Source: Melastoma dodecandrum (Eukaryota; Streptophyta; Magnoliopsida; Myrtales; Melastomataceae). From it: 64,000 nt of DNA. Positions 47,340-58,397 of the stretch are shown here, in pieces. Made by a program: the position numbers and the translations under genes. The stretch spans positions 558,001 to 622,000 of the forward strand of contig JARUPY010000394.1 of NCBI GenBank assembly GCA_029817715.1, read 5' to 3'. The notes beneath the pieces were generated by a model. That model was not told the origin of the DNA. It ran no database searches and was given only the letters and a program-made list of their open reading frames with translations. Each line of letters opens with the position of its first letter. Position 1 is the first letter of the stretch.

Positions 47340-50300
47340 TGTACGCGCGCCTTTCGGCCTAGCACGCGCGCAGCGGTTCGGACGACACGAAGATCCGGGC
47401 CCGCTCCCCAAGACTCAACCGGTCGACTCACAACTCGAACGTCGAACGCTGCAGAAGAGAATTGGGTGATCCCTCCCTGAGTTCCTAACTGGGCCTGCTC
47501 GGGCCCTCGCCAACCGTCTCTGTTTTCCTAAGTGGCAGCGGGCGAAAGGCGGAGCATGATCCGAAGAAGGAACCTTCGGGAGAAATCAGGAGCGGCTCGT
47601 GTCGCCGTCACCCATCCAAAATGACTTCGTAAAAATGGTGGTTGTTTAGCTTAGGTAAACTATTACGGAGTCGCCACCGACTTAGTTTTAAAAGCTTGGT
47701 TTACGTCGGAAAACCAGAGTAGATTCAGGGATTCCTAATTACTAACTCTTACATCTAAACATGCGAAAAGGTGGCGTTTGCTCCAAAAAATTTGTTTCTG
47801 ATTAACGGGCGTTGGACCCGATTCAGACCTTTTGGGCCCCAACTCATGTTTATTTGTTTTACAAACCGCATACGACGATAAACCTATGGGCCTAAGACAT
47901 GCGGACAGGCACAGACAATTATTGAGATCAAAGGGAGCGGGGAAGGGCGGTGATTGCAGGCCTATGCACTTGGGCCCGCAATCCGTTACATGTGGGCTTA
48001 AATAAAAATTCGGGGAGGCCCGCACCTCCCCTTTGTACCTTTAATGAATTTTGGGGCCGCTTTAACTTTAGAGCCCGCGGTTTTTAGGCCGGGGTAGATC
48101 CGTGCGGCTTGTTACACGCGCCTTCGAGTTAATCTTCAAAAATCCAGGTTTGAACTTCCAAGATCAAGCGCTCGATGTACATGTCAAGAAAAATGTAAAC
48201 GTGGTTAGATTTGTTAAACTTAAATGAAATTCGAACGAATTGAGAAAAGTAAGGCATGTCTTACCGTTTTGATCGGAGGTGTGCGTCCGATGTAAATTGT
48301 CGAAGGTATCCGAGAAATTCCCCGTGTTTTATATGTAAAACACAGAGAGATGGATATTAGTAATGCGAACAATTAACTTATGTAAACAGGTAGAGACATA
48401 AATAAATTTCAATGATAACATCATGTGAGTTTTATAGGAATTTCGAAACATTTTAACAATAATAGTAAAAAGGGTCAAAACAGACAAGGACATCTATCTT
48501 ATAAAGGGGGTTAATTAACAATTATTAGGAATATGAAAGTCGAACGTGAAATTTATAAAAAAATTAAAGATACATATATATAAAATAAATAAATAACACT
48601 TAAAGAGGCTGGTAACCGCACAATAAACGGTACTTTTTAATCACTTTGGGATCCTGAAAATCTAACCGTTAGTTTGGGGTTCAAAATGCCAAACCTGAAC
48701 AATTAACGTGAGAATAACACAGACCTAAAAAAAAAAGCAAATATCATATCCGATGAAAAAATGATAAAGGTAATGACTTTACCTTTGTAAAAAGGGGTTG
48801 CCTTTTTACGAAGCCCCTTTTGACATAGAAGCTTCACGCTTCTCCCGCGGCTCAACCACGACGAGATCAAGACGAGGTGATGGGATCGCTTCCATACGAC
48901 GACGGTTCCAAGCTGGGCTTCCTGTCGCTGAAGACGACGCCGGAGAGAAAGATCCCCGGAGCTGCCGAAAGAGTGGGCTGTGCTCATGTGGCCTCTCGTG
49001 AAGAAGAGCCCTGGGGCGTCGGAGCCGTCCGTGACTGCAACGGCGTGGTTCGACCTGGGGATCTGCTGCCGGAAGAGACGCTGCTGCCGGAGGACGTCGG
49101 GGGACTGGATGGCGCCATGGGTGGAGCGCCGAGAGGTGAACCCACCACCGCATGGTCTGTGGAGGGAGGCCGGGACGGAGGTGATTTCGCCGTCGTCGAG
49201 GCGTGGGAACGTCGGAGGGAGTGGATCGTGTTGTGGGGGCTTGCCAATTCCGTGGGTTGCCGGGAAGGTTGTGATCCCCGCTGCGGGTTCATGAACGTCG
49301 GGAGAGGTGGATGCCAGAGAGGGAGTGGGTGCTGCTCTTGTAATGTGAGCCGTTCCGTGGGCGTCGGAGAAGCTGGGATGGGAGCCGCCTTGGGGCTAGT
49401 GGCTGAGATGCTGGGGCTGAAGAGGGACGTCCGGGGCTCCGCTGCTGAACTGGAAGGTTCGTTGGGAAGGAAGGATGGTGCCGTGGCTGGGTCTCGGCTG
49501 GATTGTTGCTGTTGGCGCAACGGCAGAGTCCCAGGCTTGTCCGTAATGGCCATGGAAGTCAGATTGGCCGTCTTGCTGTTGATGCCACTGGTTTGTTGAA
49601 CTTGTTGTCGTCGTCGTTTGTTAGTGCAGGAACCGAAGAGATCCGACTGTATCCGAGAGTCGGTGATCTATTGCCATGAGGAGACAGCAACCGGCTGAGG
49701 TTCTGGTGACTTTCTTCTTCCATCGCTGCCTGGAACGTTGAGAAGGCTGGTCCGGCACGGCTGGAAATTCGGCGAGCCTTACATCAAGCTATCGGGATGG
49801 CTGTCATCGTCCTCGCTTGGTGAGGAAACTGCAGAATGTCGGAGGATGACGGCTGGAGCCTCTGAGGTCCCCCCTATCTCTCTGTGGCTGTCCTTTGATT
49901 TATATCAATCATGAATATTTCCAGATAGTTGTGTAACCGATGTAGGTTACAAGACTCTTCTTCTCTTTGCAGAAAAAACGCCTCCTTAATCCCAGCCGTT
50001 ACTAGTATTTGAGATGCTCAGCATTAAATTTGGGGTATTTACGGAGGGAAAGCACAGTCTTCATGAGATGACTCTGTGGGAATCCCATGTCGGGAGCAAA
50101 GGTAAGGCCTTGTTCTTTCTTTTGGTTTGAGCTTGGGCTGTAGGCTTGCCTTGGGTTTGGATTATTATTGCGGGTTGAGCTACCTTGGGCTCTGAAGTTT
50201 TATTGCTAGGCTTTTTCTTTGGATTGGGCTGAGTTGTCTTGTGGGTTTGGCTTTGGCAAATTTTGTGGGTTGAGAGCTGTCTTGGAGGGTTTAGGTTTGT

Positions 50301-50797
50301 CCAGCCCCTTTCTTTGGTTTGTTTGGACTGGAGTTCAATCTTCTCAGCTGAAATTGGAGGGGGAATCGCTGCTGGTTGAAGGATGGCAGCCTGGTTGACG
50401 CCAGAACCTGTGGTTGAAGTTGCTGGTGCGAGCGCCCAATAGGTAAGGATGACTCGTGGCGTCTTTGGTTGTTGTTGACGTCGTTGACGTTGTTGCTGGT
50501 GCTGATGCTGCGTGTGTCTGCTGCAATATGGATTGTGCAGGCTTGTAAACCGAAGTTTGCTGACTTTGTTGGAGATGGCAGCCGACTGGATTGCGGCTGG
50601 ATTGGTGCAGCGAGTGATAAAGCCTTTGTTGTTTTAGGAGATAGTGTGTGTGGGGAAAGGAAATTTATTATTTGTGTAAAAAGGGATTCCAAAGTTGTAT
50701 GGATTTGGGCTTTGGCCATTTTGGGAGAATGAACATCGGGTTTATTATTGTTTGTGAACCATTGCTTGTGACCCGCATGCAAATTTGAGGTATTACA
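47340..50797 (-). mobile_element. 5' LTR of the LARD (3,458 bp)
   Basis: Starts on the minus strand with TGTAATACCTCAAATTTGC (from 50,797) and ends GCGCGCGTACA (47,340). A TATATATATA-containing stretch at 48,573-48,590 could mark the promoter. The GC-rich segment (48,842-49,600) has a longer open plus-strand frame (240 codons) than the 3' LTR copy, owing to small indels. I read this as chance and not as a gene. Confidence 0.9.
48573..48590 (-). promoter_or_regulatory. Candidate TATA region of the LARD 5' LTR
   Basis: On the plus strand CATATATATAAAATAAAT, i.e. a TATATATA core on the minus strand, about 1.2 kb upstream of the PBS. The position would allow a long U5 as in Ogre LTRs. The AT-rich surroundings make a chance match possible. 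The same sequence is in the 3' LTR at 40,055-40,070. Confidence 0.25.
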
Positions 50798-50802
50798 GCT
50801 GC
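50798..50802. repeat. Target-site duplication, right copy (GCTGC)
   Basis: GCTGC directly after GGTATTACA. It is followed by TATGGATGACGAGG, the resumption of copia coding sequence. Confidence 0.9.
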
Positions 50803-52000
50803 TATGGATGACGAGGTGAGTACTTTGGTTTTACGGGGAACATGGCAGTAGGTACATCTCTCTTATGGAGCTGACATTGTAGGATGTTGGTGGGTATTTA
50901 TATGAAATATAGGCTTGATGGTATTGTTGATTGTTATTATGCCCGCCTTGTTGCTAAAGGGTATTCTAAAACTTTTGGCAATGATTATATGGAAACATTC
51001 TAACTCGTCTTTACTCTATTCGCATTTTGTTTTCTATTGTTGTCAACTTGCAATGGTTTATCCTACAATTAGATGTGAAAAATTCTTTTCTTTATGGAGA
51101 TTTTTTTGAGGATGTGTATATGGAGTGACATCCTGGGTTTGTTGCTCAGGGGGCTGGTATCTAAGCTTCGTAAGGCTATATATATGGATTGAAAGAAAGT
51201 CCTTAAGCCTGATTTTAGAAGTTAAGCAGTATTGAGAAATCGATCGGCTTTTTAAGTCATGTTCTTTTGATCATTCTGTGTTCGTGAGGTCTGGTACTAA
51301 TGGCTTGGTTGTTTTGTTGGTTTATGTAGATGATATTCTACTAACAAGAAGTGACATAATGGGATTATCCAAACATAAGAGTTTCTTCAAACGGAGTTTG
51401 TAACTAAATATCCGAGAAAACCAATATTTTCTTGGTGTGGAATTATTGCATAGTAAGATATATTATCGTAGTGAAAATATACACTTGATTTACTAGAAGA
51501 GACTAAGTCTCATTGATTACATACCAGAGCTCACCCCAATTGACCCAATCCAGAGCTTTGGGATAATTCTTCAGAATTGCTTACTGATGTGGGTTGATAT
51601 CGGATGTTAGTTGGTAAACTCATATAGTTTACAGTCACCACCATATATCACCTTTGTTGTAAGTGTTATGCATATTTTAACTTATGTCAAGAGCTCTCCA
51701 GGGAAAGTTTTGTTTTACAAAAATCATGGTCTTTTGAAAGTGGAACGATATTCAGATTCAGGATATGTTTGGAGTTAAAGGGGATCGCCATTCAATGATT
51801 ATCTATTGCACATTTGTTGATTGTAATTTGGTAACTCGGAGAAGTAAAAAGCATAATGTAGTCTCCAGATCAAGTGCAAAAATGGAGTATTGTCCAATGG
51901 CTCACACTACATGTGGGTTGTCATGAGTCGGAAATCTTCTGAGTGAAATGGATTTTCTGTGCATACTCCTATGAGTGAATCAAATCATATGTCACACTCA
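50803..52000 (+). pseudogene. Ty1/copia RT and RNase H, decayed
   Basis: Resumes the gene broken at 38,827. Plus-strand traces are DDEVSTLVLRGTW (50,807), YYARLVAKGYSKTFG (50,935-50,980), VFVRSGTNGLVVLLVYVDDILLT (51,285-51,345, with the catalytic Y-V-DD intact), a NQYFLGVELLHS segment (51,420) and the RNase H SDSGYVWS / NLVTRRSKK-like blocks (51,755-51,850). Numerous stops and frameshifts. The 3' LTR is not identified; similarity ends around 52,000. Confidence 0.85.
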
Positions 52001-53560
52001 GATGCCCTTCTCCTTTGCCTCCGAAAATAGCTTGAGGGAGACTTCAAGGATTGGAACGAGCTCGTTAGGAGAGTAGTTCGATAGGAAAATATATTGAAGG
52101 AGAAAACGCAAGCGAAGAGTCGTTATACTGCGGGCCCAATGGTAACTTACCAAGCAGACACCGTCGTTGATGTAGATGTGGCATAATATGTCAAAGGTCA
52201 ACCCCTCACGTTCTATGAGCTCGTTAAAAGGAATTTCAAAGCGAAAGCATTTTGAAAGTCCCAAGAAGAAATGAAATACTCCTTCGATGAAATAAAGAAC
52301 ATATGATATTTTCGAGTTTATGTTGCAGAACGGACGAATTCGTCTAAAAGTTGGGCATCGCTTGCCATGTTCAGAGCGCAAAAAGTCGATAAATCTATGC
52401 AAGTGGCACAAATATTTCACCCATGTCATTAAAGATTACATCATGTTTGGAAACTTGATGTAAGATCTGAATGAAGCAAAGGAATTGTGCTTCCTGAAAA
52501 ATGAATGAAAAAACGTTAACCAATTTGCAGCAGCCCTCCAACGACGCATTTGAGATTAATCACTTCGATGTTAACTATCTAAACGTTGATTATGGAGATG
52601 AATGAGGAATATTCAGCTGAGACAGGTGAGACTATCATTGCCAACCTAATGTTCATACGACTGGTGAGCGATGGGGTGCTGCAGTGTCTCGTTGACCTTA
52701 ATTGGGTGCATCATGACATTTTTCGCTGGCACATGGATGTCTCACATCCCACAGAAAAATGCCACATACTCAGAAAGTACCTAAGGAACCAGAAGGGTGT
52801 TAAGTGAGAGATGGCCGTTTGGATACGAACGATCTATCCAAATTATGTATGTGTCTGGCACGCTGCTCGACTACACAAATGGAGAAAGCAGAAGGAAGCA
52901 GCGCCGATGGAAGGCAGACCACGTTCCTAACTCTCGAAGAACTTCACCGATAGACTACCACAAATAACGCCCTCGCACCGCAAGTGGTTGATCAGGAGGT
53001 CATTCAGGTAAAAAATCACTATCGTCGTATCAGCATCGGGCCTTTTAACTTGTCAAGAACTGAGAAGTAACCAACAAGGCGAAAAGTTAGCAAACACCAA
53101 AAGCAGATACAAGAGAGATAAGAAGCGACATTGATGTCATGAGAAATGGAACGTCGATCGCGCAATTCCTTACCCCTGATATGTTGTACTACAAGTGCAA
53201 CACATATCATTTCACATGATCCTGGTCACACATATGTGCCAACCATGCTGTAACCAATATTTTCTACTACTGGCCAAAATGTCCGTCGAAGGAGATATAC
53301 CAGTTACCTTCGTCCATGCCCCATCAAGTAAAACACCATCATGTTTTCTAATTTCGAGTACTTTGGTGAATCAACGTTTCGTCCACTTGCCTTCGCTCGT
53401 TGTATCTTTTAGATCGCCTTTACGTTAGGCCTCAAATTTACCTCATTGCGGATTTGGCTGAATTATATCCCGAGGCCACTCCAAGGACTCGTTGCCAGAA
53501 TTTATGCTGTAAAACAAGGGTGATTCAGAGACAACATTCACATCAGCACCGGGGGGGGGG
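52001..53560. other. Poorly resolved sequence, possibly gypsy gag remnant
   Basis: Around 52,320-52,440 the plus strand reads GRIRLKVGHRLPCSERKK followed by LCKWHKYFTHVIKDYIM. The latter has the spacing of the C-x2-H-x4-H-x4-C knuckle seen in Tat-type gag (last ligand missing). This is a single weak clue. The minus ORF of 143 residues at 51,998-52,429 is antisense to it. A run of ten or more G at 53,551-53,562 ends the stretch. I see no other gene. Confidence 0.3.
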
Positions 53561-54560
53561 GCGAAAGTGACTACGTGGGGAAGCACATACGGGGGAGCAG
53601 AGAGTGGATTGACTAAATTAATTATTTGTCGGCAAAAGCGGCTTTAATTGAAATGGGCCTGTTAAACCACCCCAAACTGTCGGTTCAATAACCATGGTTT
53701 AATTATACGGTCAGGATTTATTGACGTTGATTTACCAAAAAAAATAACAATAAAACGCTTAATCCACCTTGAATGACGACGCTTTCATTTTCGTGAAATA
53801 AAGAACAAAAAAGGAAACGATATGCATTATCTACGAAAAAGGGTCTCCCACTAAATGCTTAGTTTGATATCCAATCATTCATGCGGCCACCTAAACGAAG
53901 CTCGATATCTGGGCTCTTGAAAATATTCAAACATCTCGTATCCACCGGAAAACCTTTCCCAAAAAATTAATGCATAACGCAACTAAATGCAGTCGCCTTT
54001 GATAAGTTTCAATAGAAATATGATGGTCTACAATTTCACAATTAAATAAATTGATAATCTGAGTATAATTATGTATTCTAAGAACACTGGATTGATAGTC
54101 AGAACCGACGATTTTCTAGACAATGACTTAATCTGAAAGAGCAAAACTTATTCCCACATGCTCACCATAAATTTATCACATCCTGAAATCTATACAAACT
54201 TGGCGGTTGGATCGAATGAATTCTTGTGTACGATCAATTGATAGGCTGTGGTCGTTTGGATGTACGTCGTGATATACACGTTCCTATGATTCGACGTATA
54301 AGAAGAGATGTGAAACTAAATTTGCTATTGCTACAAAGATATGTTGTACTTTATATGTTGTAAAGTCATATAAATATGGAAATGTCTATTTCGGTCATCA
54401 ATTACCGTATCATAAGGCTGCATATCGTGTCTTATTCGGATTTGTGTACTTCACAACACATAACTCGACCATCGTGCTAAATATTAAAAAACCCTTACTA
54501 AATGTGCTAAACTGATTAATCCGTACTGTAATTTTTAAAATAAAAAAATATTAAACGATG

Positions 54561-54890
54561 ATCATAAAATATTAATTTTATTAATATAATGGTATGATAT
54601 TTGATATGAATTTTTTTTGTCTAAATTTAATACTAACTCAAAAATAGATAATTGACAAATAAATAAATATAATTATTATAAAAACCAAGTTGAATAAAAA
54701 AAAATTATGGCCTCTTTTAGAATTAAAATATTAATTTTATTAATATAATGGTATGATATTTCACATGAACTTTAAATACTAACTAAAAAATAGATAATTG
54801 ACAAATAAATAAATTTAATTATTGTAAAAACCAACCATTTTATTTTTTAAGTAAAGTTGTATAAAAAATTTTTATGAACTCTTTTAGAAG
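54561..54890 (+). repeat. Tandem duplication of about 155-165 bp
   Basis: The phrase AATATTAATTTTATTAATAT followed by AATGGTATGATATTT occurs at about 54,569 and 54,725. Each is followed by an ATAGATAATTGACAAATAAAT segment, AATTATT(A/G)TAAAAACCAA, and CCTCTTTTAGAA / ACTCTTTTAGAA at the end. The copies differ by indels, so the duplication is old. Confidence 0.85.
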
Positions 54891-55305
54891 GAATGTTAAA
54901 CCATAAAAAAATTAGAAACATATATCTGGATTTTAAGCAAAATATTTTACTAATGAGATTTTGGACTAGAAATTAATTGTGCCTTGGTCTATAAACAAGT
55001 TTAGTTTAAAAACTAGAACTGAACACAAATATTTCGTGTATAAACGAGTTGAACTTGTGTAAATTCAAGACACGATTAACTGATATACAAACCTATTTTA
55101 AATCATGTCTTGTCGTGTTCGTTTATCAAATTGTCAAACGTATCAAATCCATTATGAGATCATTATATTTGAATGATGATATAATATTATTTATTTATTA
55201 TTTCTTAACATTTTAACCACGTTGGATCCTATAATCCTTTATACCAGGTGTTTCTCTTTTTTTTTTTTTTTATAAGGATGTCCCGACGTATATATGAATA
55301 ATAAT

Positions 55306-55363
55306 ATATGTACAACTCAATTCATAGAAATAGTATATGTACAACTCAATTCATAGAAATAGT
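55306..55363 (+). repeat. 29 bp direct tandem repeat, two copies
   Basis: TATGTACAACTCAATTCATA plus GAAATAGTA occurs twice in a row with no mismatch seen. The perfect copies imply a recent slippage or duplication. Confidence 0.9.
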
Positions 55364-56429
55364 ATATAAAAAAATTATCAAATTTTTATATTAAAAAATT
55401 CAAATTTAATATTGGAATTATTTTAATTTTTTATGATGTTCTGAAAATTGATTACATCGATGTTTTATAAATCCTTTAATAAAGTAATCTCATATATTTA
55501 TATATAAAGCTTTTGCTTACTACAATATTTGAACGATGACACATAATATTAACATGTATATATTATGATGAGATCTAAACTGATATTATGAAGAGGGTAA
55601 TAAACGCATTGTAGTGTTTTCACTTGATTACGGTTTTATCTTATTAGAATTTTCGAGTAAAATTTTTTAACGAGGTAATATATATAATAATGATCATCCA
55701 ATAGAGAGTAATGAATATTGACGTGGATGCCATTACGACTCTTAGAGTGGATATGAGTACTCATTAGGTTTGAGTCCTTGTTTGCTTTTTTTTTTTAAAT
55801 GATTACGCATATCTCATGGCTATGTATAGAAGGATTTGTAAAACGTATGTGAGTATTCTATCAAAAAGCAATAAAAATAACCTCTATCCATTTCATTCCA
55901 CGTTTTCTCTGGTGTTTACTTCCAAAATCTTACGGTAATGTGGCTTTACGAACAAGTTTGATTTGTTCTTGATACTTTAAGAGCTTGTCAAAATAAAGTC
56001 CCAAACTTTTGAAACTTAGAAAATTCTCGGGACTTCAACTTTTCGCACTTTCAAAAGTTTTATGACTTTTTCTAAATTCATTTCAAATTTTTAAGATTAA
56101 ATGTCAAAATTTTCCCTAAATGAAACATGTTAAACAAAAAGTTTTTTATTTTATCACAAGTTTAGTTAGTGTCCAACATTTTGACTTTTCCTAACTTCTT
56201 TTGACTAAACAACGTTTTCCCTAAATGTTCATTCCTCGACAGATTTTTGTTAAGTACATGCATAAATAAAATTTAAAAAAAAATGCTACAAAAAATAGTT
56301 TGTTTTTCTAGCTTTTCTAACATTGATACCGTTTCCAGTAAATAATAATAATAATAATAAAAAGTAATAATGTTAAAAACAAAAACAAAAAATTGGGATC
56401 GTTTTAATAAAACAAAGCCTTCCTATTCT

Positions 56430-56830
56430 TTTTCTAGTTCATCCTTGTGAAGGTATAAACTATTTTGTCGTGATTGAATGGATAACTCAATTGGGAAAGT
56501 ATTTTGTCATGAGCTTGACTTTGTCCATCCAAATTTCCAAAGTCATGGGGAAGTTGGTGGTCGTCTACTTCGACGATATTCTTGTCTACAGCCGGAGCAA
56601 TAAGGAGCATATCAATCATTTGCGAGCTGTGTTCAACACACTTCGGGAGGAAAAGCTATATGGAAATCTCAAGAAATGTGGGTTATTCCAATCGAGTGTA
56701 ATATTTCCTGGATTTGTCGTCTCAGCAGTCGCTCAGGATTATCCATTAAGGGCCGCCGCAAAGGGGTGTGTATTGGAGACGTTAAGATTCGTGATGTCGA
56801 ACTATGCAAATATTGGTTGACATTACGATA
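56430..56830 (+). pseudogene. Ty3/gypsy reverse transcriptase fragment
   Basis: A 116-codon open stretch reads KVMGKLVVVYFDDILVYSRS (catalytic Y-F-DD intact, 56,545-56,600), HINHLRAVFNTLREEKLYGNLKKCGLF and SVIFPGFVVSA. It covers only the RT palm end. Similarity ends at about 56,730 and the rest is unrelated. It is a scrap of a different gypsy element from those elsewhere in the window. Confidence 0.8.
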
Positions 56831-56884
56831 CAAAGGGGGGCTTAATGTTTACACATAAAAATTTTGGTCTTTCTCACGAAGAGC

Positions 56885-57035
56885 GTGTCACTCTTGAGAA
56901 AGATTTTTGACTTTATCTCGAGAAAGAATCTTTGATTGTAGGCTCTCGAGAAAGATTCTTTGATTGAAGGCTCTCGAGAAGAGCGCCTCGAGAAAGAATC
57001 TTTGATTGAAGGCTATCGAGAAAATCTCTATAGAG
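56885..57035 (+). repeat. Short tandem repeats with CTCGAG cores
   Basis: Units of the type TCTCGAGAAAGATTCTTTGA and TTGAAGGC repeat three to four times. Each contains the palindrome TCTCGAGA, so the array could form hairpins. The unit at 56,885 (CTTGAGAAAGATTTTTGA) is a diverged copy. No gene. Confidence 0.8.
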
Positions 57036-57319
57036 AATATAAATATTATATTAAAATGATACTGGAAATCCAAGTAAAAATATATTAAAATATAGTTTCA
57101 TCAAACATTTAATCAGTTTTCTCAAACTAAAGGACGTGGTTAATTAGTCGTTCACAACTTCCTAAAAAATTTGATAAAGTGGAGAACGTGCTTGAAGATC
57201 AACAACCGCCAAGGAGAACGTCTATCTACCTGCCGTTTGAAGATGTCTATAAACAACTCTTTGGATTCTCTAAAACAACACACAACAACTCAAACACATA
57301 ATTTACTCTGTTTGTACTG

Positions 57320-57470
57320 TTCGATTAAATTCCAGGTACGAGACCACCTTCCATCCTTAGTGCCGTCGATTCAATTCTGGTGCTATTGACTCATTCCCCC
57401 CCGAAACCACCTTCCACCATCAGTACCGTCGATTCAGTTCCGGTATTATTGGCATCCTGACCGTTGATCC
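57320..57470 (+). repeat. Two diverged copies of about 70 bp (ACCACCTTCCA...TCAATTC)
   Basis: ACCACCTTCCATCCTTAGTG followed by CCGTCGATTCAATTCTGGT, and ACCACCTTCCACCATCAGTA followed by CCGTCGATTCAGTTCCGGT. The surrounding sequence to about 57,780 (repeated AATTCCAGTATTG words at 57,617 and 57,691) may be LTR sequence of the RT scrap; this is inference. Confidence 0.75.
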
Positions 57471-57474
57471 ACCC

Positions 57475-58368
57475 AGGTAGATTGCACTAAAGGGTTCTAC
57501 CGTAGGCGCCGTTCTTCGGCCGCCGACCGTCGTGAACCGCCCTCAAGTCCTTTTGTCATATTTTCCGTTCAAGTCATGTCTGTAAGTGTTACATTCTAAA
57601 TTCAATTTTGTATTCAATTCCAGTATTGTATTTACTTTTCAAACTTGCAATATTGTCTTCTAATTCAGCACTGTTTGACTAAATTCCAGTATTGCAATTA
57701 CTTTTACTTGACGGTGACCACACAATCACTGTAAAATTCGACACGTGTTACGGGGGATGCAATTCCACGCCAACAGGAACATTCTAAAAGAAGATACAAA
57801 TCTTCGCAGGCATATCCCAGCCACTAAAAAGTAAGCGGCCCTAGAATATGCCTCCAAAATCATCCAAACAGCCTACACCACACAAATACCTTCACTCATT
57901 TGGACAAAGTTGTGATATGGATTACAATAAAAAAATTAAAAAGATAGTATTATATTTATTCAAAATAATATATGGAAATCTTATCAAAGATTTTTTTTTT
58001 TTTTTTTTGTAATCTTGACATTTTACTGCGTTAATGACATCAAAATCGACCATAAGTTTTGGTGTTGCCGTCTATTTGCATCGCAGTTCTCCAGAGTTGG
58101 ATTATTTATATGTTTTTGTAATTGACTGAAGACAATCAACGTAGGCGGGGGGTCATGCTAAAGATTTTAAATTTGAACATGAAATGAAATTAGGGATGAG
58201 TTGGGGGGGTTCAAAGGTCAGGGCAGGAGGCATTGTTGACCATCCAATTCAATGATCAATGATAAAAAAAAAAAAGAAGCATTTAAATAAATTATTATAT
58301 AATTACCACGCCACGCGAATAGCAAACGGACAGGAGAATGCATTTTTTTGAGATTGGGAGCAGGACAT
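57475..58368. other. Non-coding sequence 3' of the glycosyltransferase gene
   Basis: No gene recognised. Contains a T run (57,990-58,008) and an A run (58,265-58,275). AT-rich throughout. Confidence 0.6.
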
Positions 58369-58374
58369 TTTATT
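58369..58374 (-). terminator. Candidate polyadenylation signal of the UGT gene
   Basis: TTTATT on the plus strand, AATAAA on the minus strand, 24 bases after the UGT stop codon. The position is close for a plant polyadenylation signal but acceptable. No alternative AATAAA nearer the stop was seen. Confidence 0.45.
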
Positions 58375-58397
58375 TCATTGTCTTGTTTGAGTCTGTA

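Larger units (their letters stand above)
38828..50797 (-). mobile_element. Complete non-autonomous Ogre-like LTR retrotransposon (LARD), 11,970 bp
   Basis: Two nearly identical long direct repeats (38,828-42,290 and 47,340-50,797) bound an internal region of about 5.05 kb. On the plus strand the element runs from TGTACGCG to GGTATTACA, giving TG...CA ends. The 5 bp GCTGC occurs on both sides (38,823-38,827 and 50,798-50,802). It sits in a copia gene whose reading continues across it. The tRNA-Arg-like PBS at 47,315-47,332 places the 5' LTR on the right, so the element is on the minus strand. No gag, protease, RT, integrase or ORF1 is recognisable. It would have to be mobilised by proteins of a related element. 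The internal region is repetitive. It is the youngest large insertion here, judged by LTR similarity and the intact target duplication. Confidence 0.9.
53561..56420. other. AT-rich intergenic sequence with local duplications
   Basis: No coding region recognised and only short ORFs. It contains the tandem duplication at 54,561-54,890, a 29 bp direct repeat at 55,306-55,363 and homopolymer runs (poly-T near 55,255-55,272 and 55,786-55,796). An (AAT)n run lies at 56,341-56,360. Confidence 0.6.

Noticed and set aside
48984..49553. 189-codon Ser/Pro-rich minus-strand ORF, also at 40,466-41,047
   Set aside because: Low-complexity composition follows from the GC-rich DNA, and the frame differs between LTRs (different middle part). 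There is no known domain.
48877..49599. 240-codon plus-strand ORF in the 5' LTR of the LARD
   Set aside because: It is antisense to the element, lies in a GC-rich LTR segment and is broken by indels in the partner LTR. No domain is recognised. A real gene would not be duplicated in both LTRs with shifted frames.
52001..52440. Definite Tat-type gag at 52.0-52.4 kb
   Set aside because: Only one incomplete knuckle-like pattern supports it, and the last zinc ligand is absent, so it is reported only as a low-confidence region.
53551..53562. G-run as a possible quadruplex or biological signal
   Set aside because: A single homopolymer run is more likely sequence or assembly noise, or slippage; there is no second G tract of the needed spacing.
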